A stretch of 64,000 bases of DNA from Haliclona indistincta (Eukaryota > Porifera > Demospongiae > Haplosclerida > Chalinidae): positions 6,308,922-6,372,921 of the forward strand of contig OZ024790.1 in NCBI GenBank assembly GCA_964017065.1, written 5' to 3'. The stretch's first letter is position 1. Each line of letters begins with the position of its first letter. Positions 21,873-32,089 of the stretch are shown here, piece after piece. A program made the position numbers and the translations under genes. A model generated the notes under the pieces. The model searched no databases and was not told where the DNA came from. It worked only from the letters and a program-made list of their open reading frames with translations.

Positions 21873-23170
21873 TTTGTCGTTAATTTATTGTTCTTGTGTG
21901 GTTATTATTACAGGTAATGTATTAAACTTCAGACTAGTTTTACAGCGTACAATCGTTGTCTGCCAAGACACATTGTTCATTGCTAATTGGAAGAGTTAGT
22001 TATACATTATAATAATTATAGTTCCTTGATGGGATGTTTGTTGAACATACCTTTTTTCTTGTACGTAGATGGCTTGTCCTACTAATAATGGTATAATATA
22101 TAAAAGAATCATCTATATTTAAAAGAAGCTCTCAGGTTTGAATGCTTCTGAGAGAGAAAGCATCCCAGAAATCTGGGACCAGCTGGAAATCGAACTCAGA
22201 GCTTTCTATTTCAAGGTGGATTGCTTTGGTTTCCTTCACATGTGTTTTAAACTGAATTTGCAATAGTAAAGCATCAAAGCTACACTTGCTAATTAAAGAA
22301 TTATTGTCAACATGTACAGTGCCTTTATTCTAGAGGATGTGTTTTGTAGTTGACAAGTATGTTTTGTATTCAGAATCAGTAGCTGTAGTTGCTATTGGAC
22401 TGAAATTTGCTATGAGTGTTCTCACAGCATTCCGTAGTGTGTGTAGAAAATTTGGACTGAATATGCTAGTTGACAGTAAAGTTGTTGCTGCTTGTGTACC
22501 AGGCATTGGTTTGCAATTAGGAAAATATGTGTTAGGGCTAGGAAAAAAGTATGGAGCTGAGTTAAGAAAATTCCCTTTGCAATCTGCTTGAAAGACTATT
22601 CAGTTTTAATCTCAGCAAGTTAGAGAGCTTAACTTCAAGCATAGTGAAGTATGAGCCCTAAATGTACCAGAAATTGGTGATTTTTGGTGATAAAAGTGTT
22701 AAGGCTGAAATCAGCTCATCTTTGCGAGTTGAGAAAAACCACTTGATATCTGGATAGCCAGATACTTGTAGTTTTCACTAGTTTTTAAACTAGCGCGACT
22801 TGTCCATCCATGCGCAAACGCAGTCATCGTGAACACCAACTTTTAGCCGTGACTTCGATTCTCTACCGTGTTATAATGATATTCATCCAATATGAGCGTT
22901 TATCGATTACGTATTCTGCGTGCGGTGCGCCGCTAACCATTGAGCGGCAAGAATGGCTCCGCTCAAAAGCTGTGTTTTGCGCTTTACCCGTTTTTAAGCG
23001 TGCTTCTACAGCATAGATGTTAGCTAAGCTCGAGGAAATAATAACCGCCAAGCCTCGTTGTGGCGCTAGACTGTGGCTGCTGTGTCGTAGGTGTGGTTCG
23101 TCGTGACGTCATACAAATTATAGTGATGTCACAAACACGGCGCTATTGTATTAGCTTCAATGGGAGAGAG
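21873..23170. repeat. 3' flank shared with receptor gene 2
   Basis: Collinear with 15634-16900. A frame of 84 codons at 22337-22591 (containing LDVDS-like and GIGLQLGKYVLGLGKKYG stretches) is open here but interrupted in the sister copy. I do not recognise it and do not call it a gene. The region carries no receptor coding sequence. Confidence 0.6.
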
Positions 23171-23328
23171 CTGTAGAGCATCGTGTGTCTTGCATTTCTC
23201 ATGCTCATAGTTGCAATCTGCATTAATGCAATAGAAAGAGCTATGTATAAAGTTGTGTGGACTAACTACACACACAACTCTGGGAATAAAAAGTGGCTCT
23301 TCTAGATTAAGACCACTGTATACTAGCC

Positions 23329-24860
23329 ATGACTCGGCTTCTTGCTGTTTACAAAATACAAAATTTCTACTTTTAGTAGTGTTTCTTTGCGTATGAATTT
23401 CCCCCTTGCTTTATGGAGCTATCACCTCTTCACAATATTGTTTGATTGCCATGGTGATGTTATTTCCTCTCTGGTTGGTTATCGCTTGTAAATGTACAAT
23501 TATTCGATGTAGCACAACAGATGTTTCTGTAGATAGCTAAGGACAGCAAGTCTTGTTGTCTACCAGAAATGAAGTCTAACCACCTCAATCCACAAGTGAT
23601 CTCAGTCAACAGGTGCCTTCTTGCTGCAACTCAACTTAGTTGAATTGTGAGCGACTGAATCTCATTTTCTCGTAGTCACTACTACTGTTTGTCAAATACT
23701 TAATCCAAAGATCAGTGAATTGGCCGTGTTTCTTTCGTTCTTTTTCGGTTTGTTTGTGTCACTTGTTTCATTCTTCGCTTTCAAGTTTCCTAACTTCAGA
23801 AAGTGTACTTGTTCATTGCCTTGTTAGTATCCAGTGCTGAGCCGTCCACTACTCTCAAATATTTTTCCGTGGAGCCAGTAGTGAAAAATGCACCATTGGT
23901 GCTGGTTATGCCTCGGTGGATGATAAATTTGAGCATGTACAGCAAGTCATAATAATAATCATATAATTATTATCATTAAAAACTATGTATATTGCCATAA
24001 CGAGTGTATGCTACAGCTTGTACTGTATCATTCACATGTGACATGCCTTATGTGTATTCTTATTAACAGTACTGTTAAAGAAGAACCAAAGGTACAATGC
24101 CACCATGAAATGTCACCATTTCACATACACAGTAAACTGCAGCTAGTATACCTTTCTGTACAGCAATCACAATGCAGTATAATAGTTATGCAATGAGAAG
24201 CCAATCAGTGCTGACCACTAAATCAACTGGGCATGTCTATAATGTTTCGTTCGAGTCGCGGTTCGAGTGCAGGGCACAGCACACGAGCGAGATAGCGTCC
24301 ATAGCTTGCTTACACAATTGCTGTAGTGAAATTCTAACCTATCAGCTTCTTGGCAGTCAACTGTACTGGATTGCTTTTGCCTTTGATGAACTCCACAGCC
24401 ATGATAGATCGCGAGTGAGCAAATTGCGCCATAACTCGTGAACTAAGCTTCGTATAAAGTTTTCCAATGTTCTAAAGCGAGATAATACCGTTTTCTACTT
24501 GGATTGCTAGTTTCAGAGCTTAACTTTCAGCGTGCGCTACAAAACTGAACCAGCCGTGAGCAATTCACGCGGTAACTTACGCACCAAACTTTAAAATTGA
24601 AATTCAAATCCGAGCAAGTATCGATTTCTACCTGTGTTGCTTGTTTCAGCAATTAGTTTTCAGCGAGCTACGAGAAATCATTGCGACAGACAACTGACTG
24701 ACAACACGACTACTGTATGCCTCGTGGCTTCGCCCAACGAGGCATAAAAATTAACCAGTTTACTCTATAGTACCTCTTCATTGTGACAATATGTCCCTAA
24801 GCTACATCTCACTAGGACGATATTGTTGTCACACTGCCTCCTGATACATTCTTAAATTTG
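23329..24860 (+). pseudogene. Receptor relic 3, split by a transposable element
   Basis: Matches relics 1 and 2 and their flank: shared upstream block 23329-23480, TM6-like remnants (ttcggtttgtttgtgtcac) at about 23740, and the TM7 exit atgtccctaagctac at about 24790. An element of the GAGGCAT family (23889-24750) sits between the two halves. Frames are broken. The relic plus the type A promoter block precedes gene 4 exactly as relics 1 and 2 precede gene 1. Confidence 0.7.
23889..24750 (+). mobile_element. GAGGCAT-family element, copy B
   Basis: Inserted within receptor relic 3. The left end is ccattggtgctggttatgcc and the right end cgtggcttcgcccaacgagg, then cata. Compared with relic 1, where the sequence continues uninterrupted, this defines the element's extent to within a few bases. 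Confidence 0.6.
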
Positions 24861-24997
24861 CATTAATAGCTTGTCACGATCATGGATACAGGTGCATGTT
24901 AATAGGTTGCACTCTGAGTGTGATCCTTGGATCTTCAAGAAGGCCAATCTTGGAGTCTACTTGCTTTCTTGTGTGACCTTGTTCCAACACCTACATA

Positions 24998-25198
24998 ATT
25001 TATTGTTCACACTTTGTAATCCTTGTAATATTTGTGACATTTAAAAGCCGTCATTTTAGCACAGAAAGACAGAAAGTCTCGCTCTACTGACTACATGAGT
25101 CATAACATGATTATATAAGTAGCAAATGCCTCCAGAATTAGTATTTAGTTCAAGTCTCGGAATACATGATCAGTGTCTCTCATCTCTCATCAGTTGTC
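24998..25198 (+). promoter_or_regulatory. Conserved proximal upstream block, type A (receptor gene 4)
   Basis: Aligns with 3905-4088 before gene 1. An upstream in-frame ATG exists here at 25166 (aatacatgatc), but gene 1 has aatacacgatc, so the shared ATG at 25199 is preferred as the start. Confidence 0.4.
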
Positions 25199-27517
25199 AT
25201 GTCTATCTCTCTGGTCTTTGCTCTACTAGTTAGTCTGTCCCTACCTGTGTCAAGATGTCAGAGAGTTCTTGCTAAAGACTGTCCCATGACTGCTACCAAT
25301 GGCTCTCTACAGCCACTCTATGTGCTGGTGCTAGTACCGTTCCCAGACTCCAGACCGGGATCTGGGTTTGATGGAGGTCTAAGCAGCCTACCAGGAGCTC
25401 GTATTGCTCGAGATGAGATCAATAATCACAGTGATATACTGGAGGGATATCATATTGAACTAATAGAAGGGAATGCTGAGGCATGCTCTCGTCTGACAGC
25501 TCCTGATGGACTAGTCAATCTAGTGGAATATGGTCTAGAGGCAAAGTGTTCTCCTGTGGTTGCTGTGGCAGGACTCTTATGCTCCTCCCACACAATGGAG
25601 CTATCACGAGTTATATCAAGAGGCCAAGTCAGCTTGATAACTCTAGCAGCAGCCAACTCACCAATATTTGAACTAAAGAGCGATCGATATCCTCACTTGT
25701 GGCAGTTCTTAGGATCAGCTAGTGTCTATGGTGAAACCGCTCTGGCACTCATGGCCAAATATGATTGGAGACGAATTGGTGTCGTGCACTCACATGGACA
25801 AATCTTTTTCAATGACGTTGCTCTGTTTTTAAAAACAAGACTAAGGAACCAGAGGAACCAGAGTGATGTTTTCAGTTTTGGTATAGATGTTATTCCGAAT
25901 AGAAATTCTCGTGATATATTGAAATTTATCAAAGAGAAGGAGATTACTGTCATAGCTCTCTCAGTGAGCCCAGAGCTAGCAGCACTGATACTGTGCACTG
26001 CTTATGATGAAGGACTAGTGTATCCACACTACATCTTCTTGATTTTCAGTCAAACTCACGAGATCATTCTAAGTGAAGCTTATGGTCCTAACTGTGCAAG
26101 AGAGAAGATTACAGCAGCGTTGCGTGGCCATATTCTTATGTACACTCAGCAAGTCCCTGATGATTCATCCATTATTCTAGACACCACTGGAGAGGAGTAC
26201 ACTCACTTTGAGGCCAAGTACAGTCAAGAAGCTGATCGCGTCAAGATAGACTATTTCAAATCTCATGGAGTCCACCAACAGTTGCTTGATAGTCCTGACG
26301 AAGCTACCGTACTGTATGATCAGCTGTGGTCTCTGGCACTAGCTATCAACAGGTCTCTACCTGAACTAGAGAGGATCAACATGTCTCTCACACACTATAC
26401 CACTCATCAACAACAAGTGACACACATCATTGAGAATCATTTATCAAATCTTAGTTTTCAAGGAGCTTCTGGCCATGTCCAGTTTGACTCTAAGCGAGGT
26501 GTGTCCACACCTTTAGAACTCTTTGTCTCTTCCGAGAGTGGCCAGGTCAGACGTGTAGGTGTGTATGACCCTCGGAGCACAGCAGACTTTCACATTGACA
26601 TCGATTCAAGTGATTTACCGAGAGATCGTCTTCCTATTCAATACATTGTTCTACCTCTCTCATTGACTGTTGTGGCATATGTACTATCTTGTGCTGTGGC
26701 ACTCTTCACTACAGTTGTCCTTGTTCTGTATCTTTACTATCGTGATCATAAAGAAGTGAAAGCCACTAGTCCACATCCTAGTGTACTAGTATTCATAGGA
26801 TGCTATCTGCTCTGTATAGCAGCTGCAGTCGAAGCTACCAAAGTCGCTTTTGTGTTGTCTTCTCAATTTTTCTCTTTTATTGTCAGCATTCGTATTCTAC
26901 TCCTTGTCAATGGTATTGGTCTAATCTTGTTGACTATCTTCATCAACATGCTTCGTATATACCAGATATTCTTCTCATGGATGAAGGAGCTAGGAGCTGT
27001 TTGGAAGAGTTGTTCAATGGTATTTATTGTTTTGTTACTGTCAGTTCTACCTAATCTTCTACTTCTCATCCTTATTCTGGTTGAACCTCCTCGATTCGAT
27101 AGTCGTGTTGCTATGGCAACTCTCACAATGGTTTATATGGTCCGATCAACAGTTGCTAATCTTCATTTCGCCGCTTTTCTTTCACTTTATTTCGGTTTGT
27201 TTGTGTTGTTAATTTTGTTCTTCGCTTTTCGAACTCGCAAGATCAATCACCCAAATTTCAAGGACACTAAGAAAGTAGTCTTGTTCATTGCCTTGTTGAT
27301 TGTCTGTGTTGGATTGTCCTCTCCTCTCTATAATTCTCTTCTTCGGTCAAGCAATGAGCTCCTAGCTAGCTTGGTTCTCAGTGCAGCTATCCTCTTAATT
27401 CCGATGATGTGTGTGGTGATACTGTATGTCCCTAAGCTACCTCCTGCCATCTCACTGGGACGATATTGTTGGTGCAAATTTAGGACAATATTCTTTAATA
27501 CATGCTGTGATGATTAA
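25199..27517 (+). CDS. GABA-B-like class C receptor, gene 4 (772 aa, intronless)
   Basis: The start at 25199 (MSISLVF) matches gene 1; an in-frame ATG at 25166 would add 11 residues ahead of the signal peptide. The first ligand lobe resembles gene 1 (EYGLEAKCSPVV, GLLCSSHTMELSR), but from about residue 185 on the protein resembles gene 2, including cassette RLRNQ...FGIDVIPN, TM3 onward and the CC-type tail. A 9-base tandem duplication gives RNQRNQ in the cassette. The segment between TM1 and TM2 has private changes (ATSPHPSVLVF against ATSPYLSILVF). It has the usual class C features: seven helices, VPKL exit, short tail without coiled coil. It appears to be a gene 1/gene 2 chimera by ectopic recombination. 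Confidence 0.9.
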   Translation: MSISLVFALLVSLSLPVSRCQRVLAKDCPMTATNGSLQPLYVLVLVPFPDSRPGSGFDGGLSSLPGARIARDEINNHSDILEGYHIELIEGNAEACSRLTAPDGLVNLVEYGLEAKCSPVVAVAGLLCSSHTMELSRVISRGQVSLITLAAANSPIFELKSDRYPHLWQFLGSASVYGETALALMAKYDWRRIGVVHSHGQIFFNDVALFLKTRLRNQRNQSDVFSFGIDVIPNRNSRDILKFIKEKEITVIALSVSPELAALILCTAYDEGLVYPHYIFLIFSQTHEIILSEAYGPNCAREKITAALRGHILMYTQQVPDDSSIILDTTGEEYTHFEAKYSQEADRVKIDYFKSHGVHQQLLDSPDEATVLYDQLWSLALAINRSLPELERINMSLTHYTTHQQQVTHIIENHLSNLSFQGASGHVQFDSKRGVSTPLELFVSSESGQVRRVGVYDPRSTADFHIDIDSSDLPRDRLPIQYIVLPLSLTVVAYVLSCAVALFTTVVLVLYLYYRDHKEVKATSPHPSVLVFIGCYLLCIAAAVEATKVAFVLSSQFFSFIVSIRILLLVNGIGLILLTIFINMLRIYQIFFSWMKELGAVWKSCSMVFIVLLLSVLPNLLLLILILVEPPRFDSRVAMATLTMVYMVRSTVANLHFAAFLSLYFGLFVLLILFFAFRTRKINHPNFKDTKKVVLFIALLIVCVGLSSPLYNSLLRSSNELLASLVLSAAILLIPMMCVVILYVPKLPPAISLGRYCWCKFRTIFFNTCCDD

Positions 27518-28240
27518 TTTGTCGTTAATTTATTGCTCTTGTGTAGTTATTACAGGTATTGTATTAATATTGTTACTGAACTTCAGACTGGTTTTTGCAG
27601 CATACAATCATTGTCTACCAAGACACATTGTTCATCACTAGTAGTTATACATGTCACAGTATTTTGACCAGTGGCAGATTCAGGGGCGGGCCTGGCCAAT
27701 AGTTCCCAACTGAGATTTAATTCTTACTATCTCGGGTGTTTCTCTATGTGCAATCTCTTGTTTCAAGAGCATGATTAATGTGCCAATACCTGCGTTTCCT
27801 CATACAAAAGCAATTGATTACGGCCATCATGAATATTAATTAGCACATTTTTGTGGCGCTTCACGTCATAGCCCATTCTACAATTTTTTTCTAATCTGCC
27901 AATGATTTTATCAGTAATAGTGGCTAGTGCATTTGAATATTTTAGGTTTAGAATTTTTGTGGCGGCCCAAAAATTTTATAATGAGTGGTCTTAATGTTAT
28001 AATGATAATGAGTTGTCCAAGATGAAAAGATGGCTAGTGGCTCTCCTATTAGTAATGGTGGTATTTAAAAGAAGCTCTCAGGTTTGAATGCTTTTGAGAG
28101 AGAAAGAATCCCAGAAAATTTGGGACCAGCTGGAAATTGAACTCAGAGTTCTCTTCTAGGTGGCTGCTCTGGTTTCCTTCGCATGTGTTTTAAATTTGAA
28201 TTTGCAAAAGTAAAGCATCACAGCTGCACTCACTAATTAA
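27518..28240. repeat. 3' flank of receptor gene 4, partly shared
   Basis: Segments near 27520-27640 and 28060-28240 match the 3' flanks of genes 2 and 3 (tctcaggtttgaatgctt, ggaccagctggaaatt). The middle, about 27650-28050, is unique. No gene is seen. Confidence 0.5.
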
Positions 28241-28611
28241 AGAATTCTTGTTATATACTCCACCCTTTCTTCAAAGACACCGCCAGTGGAACAAATCGGA
28301 TGTTCCATTAAAACCAGTGCCCAAGAGTGTAACAAACGAATTGTTACACGGCAAATTCCCAATGCAAATGTATGCACTGGGAGCTCAGAGTGGTACAACT
28401 GTATTGTACCACTCATGGGCGGGTCTGGTGGCAACCATGAATAAATCTCATGGCGCATAGCAGGACAGTGGTGCCCGCATTGCCAACAATTTAGGTAAGG
28501 CGCATGACAGCAGCCCTAATACCGCAAGGTGAAGAGCTGTATCGCGCGCACCTTATATGCACAAAAAATCACGCTCGCGCTAGTGGGACTAGCGCGAGTA
28601 TAATAACAAAA

Positions 28612-28778
28612 CTATTAATGTATGTCTCCTCGTGTAACATCGGATTTGTCCGCACTCGCTTCCGGTCTCGATGTAAAAATAGACCACTCGGGCTACGCCC
28701 TCGTGGTCTATTTTTACATCTCGACCGCAAGCTCGTGCGTACAAATCCGATGTTACACGCGGAGCCATACATTAACTA
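28612..28778. repeat. Large near-perfect hairpin
   Basis: The arms contain cgtgtaacatcggatttgtc and gatgtaaaaatagaccac and their reverse complements, with a tiny loop at about 28695-28702. A smaller perfect hairpin (ctcgcgctagt/actagcgcgag) lies just upstream at 28573-28598. No coding content is conserved. Confidence 0.8.
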
Positions 28779-28789
28779 TTACTTGTCAA

Positions 28790-29500
28790 CACAATATACA
28801 CATGTTTGATGTTTTGTACAGGTCGTGTATCACTGACCTCTTCTTCCTGTCACTTGTTGTGTCTGTGTTGATCAGACGTGTGTCTCTGTCAAGATACAGT
28901 GTTCACAACTAGTAATAGACTTGTTGTCAGTTCACACTTATAATTGATGTGACCGTGCTTCCTCTTGTTGTGAGTCTACATGTTTGAACAAGACCAATTT
29001 ATTGCACCAATAATGTACACAAGTTGTCTTAGTATGGACTTTTTCTGTTACTGAAGTGAATGTCTCTCTGTATGTGAGCACTTCTTGCTCCTGTTGCAAT
29101 AGGAAAGAAAGCACGGCCATAGTTTGCTACATGTACTCAGACATATGTTGCTGTGAGGGCACGAGCATAATGTAAACAAGCTTAAAGACACACACTGACT
29201 ATGTCTAAACTGCTGGTTACTTGAAGCAAGGCACAGAAAGTATGTACTGTGTAGGTGAATTAATGCGTTACATGACATGCCCATTGTGGTTCATAATAAT
29301 ACTATAAGCTGGTTCTGATTGGGTACAAGGATTTGTCTGCCACACCCTTTTAATGAAAATCACGGCAACAGTCACCTTAGTATTAACAATATTAATTGAC
29401 TTTCATTACCATATAAGGTACTCTCTAATCTATGAATATGATATTCAAAACAGGCACACCCAGTCATATAGCAGGCTATCGCTTAGCAACGGCTGTTTTA
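28790..29500. other. Intergenic DNA before the B-box/NHL gene
   Basis: No open frame with recognisable content and no repeat shared with the rest of the window. It must contain the promoter of the gene starting at 29507, but I see no distinctive element. Confidence 0.4.
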
Positions 29501-29506
29501 TCAACA

Positions 29507-31920
29507 ATGGCTGAACCAAGTGATGTCCCTGAGAGCGATACTAGTGTCGAACCGGCTTCTTTGAGCACCCGAAGCAGTGCCTCAAATCTCGCTAGTCAAC
29601 AAGATGGTGACACTTCAGATGACCAAGCCCAGTCTTTTGAAGAAGAGCCTTCAGCTAGTGAGTCTACATTAAAGGTGAGCTCTGAACTACTGTAGCCAGC
29701 GAGCTGTCAAGATTCATCCACTGTTTCTAGGGATCATCTGCTAATGAAACAGACGAGGAGGAGGAAGATGAAGAAGAATCTAGCGAAGAGAACCCAGCGA
29801 TAGAAGCTGCTGTGCAGGAGCTGAGCAATGTAGAGGAGTCTCCAGATCAGCCATCACAGCAGTCTTCCCAAGGCTCTCTCACACCTCCTGAGGAAGAGCC
29901 TGCTCTGCCTCAAGCAGCCGTATCAGAAGTGCCTTCCCCACCTCAAGCTGTCACACCTGAAGTGCCTGCTCCGCCTCAAGCTGTCAAGGAAGAGGTTGTC
30001 CCTTCCCCTCCTGTTCAACCACAAACTGTTGAAGAACCACCTCCCGCCATTGCCCAGGCTTCAGTTGAGTCTCCTCCTCCTGTTGAGCAACCTGTAGTGG
30101 TCCAAGCTACCCAACAAGTAACGCGACAGAGAAGCGCTAATCTTCAAACTCCTGACAAAGTACAAGAGAAGGAATGTCCAAAGCATCACATGGTCGAGCA
30201 GATATTCTCTGACAAGTTTAACAAACCAATATGTCCAGGATGTTTACGAGACGGGCACGACAAACACGAATGGCATCCGAAGAGCGACTATGTTAATCAG
30301 ATAGCCGGCAAAGCTGAAGATATTGCAATTATCCGTCAGAAGATGGCGGAAATGATCAGTGACTCAGATCAACGTATGGAGCAAACTAGCGCACAGCAAG
30401 CAAGTGTGAAGGATTTTATCGACAAACAAGCCAACCGCCTACACAGTCTAATCGACAACGAACATGCTGCTTTGCTAAAGATGACAGAAGATGCTTCTAG
30501 CCGACAAACATCTCTTCTCCAGCAGCGCAAGGACATTGCTCTCCAGTTTGACCAGTTCTTTGTCGATGCCTCAGCTCACTGTGACCCAGACAATGCCCCA
30601 GAGGCTGTGCAGTTCTACAAGCAACTGATTGAGAGTATTGAGGCTAATCTTGATGATGCGAAGAAGTCTTTTGAGACGCCATTGCCTGCTGAAGCACAGG
30701 TTAGTGCTGCTATGAAAGATTCTCCAACAGAAGTGGTTCTTCAAAGCGCCAAGTCTCAGTTTGGTCAGGTTGTATCCATGCGCCAGCCAGCCGGTCCTGC
30801 CGATATTAGTGTCACCGGTTCTGGAGCAAAGCGGGCTATTGTTGGGATACAAGCTACTTTCACTATAACCACTATTAAAAATCCTGACAAGCTGCCTTGT
30901 ATCTTTTCATCATCGGTATTAATAGCTCTTTTAGCTCGAGACAACAAGAAGACCACTAGAATTGATTGTGTCTGCAAGAAAGAGGCAGAAGATAGAGTTA
31001 TAGTTAGCTACACAGCTAGCAAGCCAGGTGTGTACAGCCTTCAGATCAAGGTCGGTCAGGAATGCGTGTTCTCTCGTCCTACCACTGTCCTTGTGTCACC
31101 TCCTATTGCTTACGAGAAGAAGGTGACTGCTGTAAAGCGACTGCACGGCCCTAGTGGTATAGTGGTGAATAGTAACGGGTTGCTAGCTATCGCAGAGACC
31201 ACTGGAAACGCCATCACAATGAAGGAGCTGGGAAAGTCTCGTAAACGTTTCGGCAAGAAAGGATCTAATGATGGGCAGCTTATGAACCCAACTGGAGTGG
31301 CTTATACTCTTGGTCAAGCTCAGATCTTGGTTGCTGACACTGGTAACCATCGCTTGCAGAGGTTTGACTACAAAGGTCAGCTGATGGCTTCAGTGGGATC
31401 TAAAGGTGAGGGTGAGCTCCAGTTCAACACTCCGTTAGACGTTGCTGTGGATTCTAACAAGAGAGTGTATGTAGCTGAAGCTGGTAATGGCCGCATTCAG
31501 GTCCTCTCATCTGATTTCTACTTCCAGCAGTTCATCCGCTGTCCTCAAGGAGCGATTCCAACCAGTGTGAGCGTAGATTCTGAGAACATGCTCTATGTCT
31601 GCTACAAAGAGCTGTACGTTCAGAAGCTGCACCCAGACGGGCAGTATATCTGCAATATTGGGGCGGTTCACCTCACCAACCCCTCATGTTTATTCATTAG
31701 TCAGTTTGATGTTGTCTACGTTGGAGATCGAGCCACTAATAGCATCATCATATTCTCACCCAGCGGGGAGTTCCTTCAACAGATCGATAACCGCAGTGAA
31801 TCGGTTCAACCATCAGAGTTTGGGACCCCAGGTGGGATAGCCGTGGACACCAAGAACAACCTCTATGTCAGTGATTACGATAATGGCCGCCTTCTCATCT
31901 TCAGACAAGCTAAAGAGTAA
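29507..31920 (+). CDS. B-box / filamin-like / NHL-repeat protein, RING-less (785 aa)
   Basis: Two exons, 29507-29674 and 29731-31920, joined in phase 0 across a 56-bp intron (gtgagc...tttctag). The ATG at 29507 is in a good context (caacaatgg); another in-frame ATG at 29432 is possible. Residues 1-200 are acidic, serine- and proline-rich and probably disordered. A B-box zinc finger starts at residue 205 (ECPKHH, CPGC, DGHDKHE), followed by a helical coiled-coil region to about 360. A filamin/Ig-like segment lies at about 405-505 (GAKRAIVGIQATF) and NHL beta-propeller repeats at about 520-785 (GQLMNPTGVAY, NHRLQRFD, GRIQVL). The domain order is that of TRIM2/3/71-type proteins without RING, so E3 ligase activity is not expected; RNA or protein binding through NHL is known in the family. 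It faces its RING-bearing relative. Confidence 0.88.
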
Positions 31921-31973
31921 AGAGTACCACGCTTGATTGAGTTGACTACAGTAGGTTATGTCCCTTTATAAAT

Positions 31974-31979
31974 TTTATT
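31974..31979 (-). terminator. Polyadenylation-type AATAAA for the minus-strand TRIM gene
   Basis: AATAAA on the minus strand, about 110 bp beyond the stop of the 32090-34225 gene. It lies within the 3' flank of the convergent plus-strand gene, so the two transcripts probably overlap at their ends. Confidence 0.45.
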
Positions 31980-32089
31980 ATGCACAGGTTTTGTATAAAG
32001 ACAAACATAATAGAATAACGCACTAAGCTGTATCTAGTTGATATTTAGTTTGTTGTATATATTTGAAATTGTACTAAAATGGTTTTGTT

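Noticed and set aside
22337..22591. 84-codon open frame in the 3' flank of receptor gene 3
   Set aside because: The collinear flank of gene 2 has stops in the same frame, and I recognise no family. It is kept only as a note.
24172..24441. 89-codon open frame related to frames near 353 and 11472
   Set aside because: It belongs to the dispersed GAGGCAT element family. The frame is not kept between copies.
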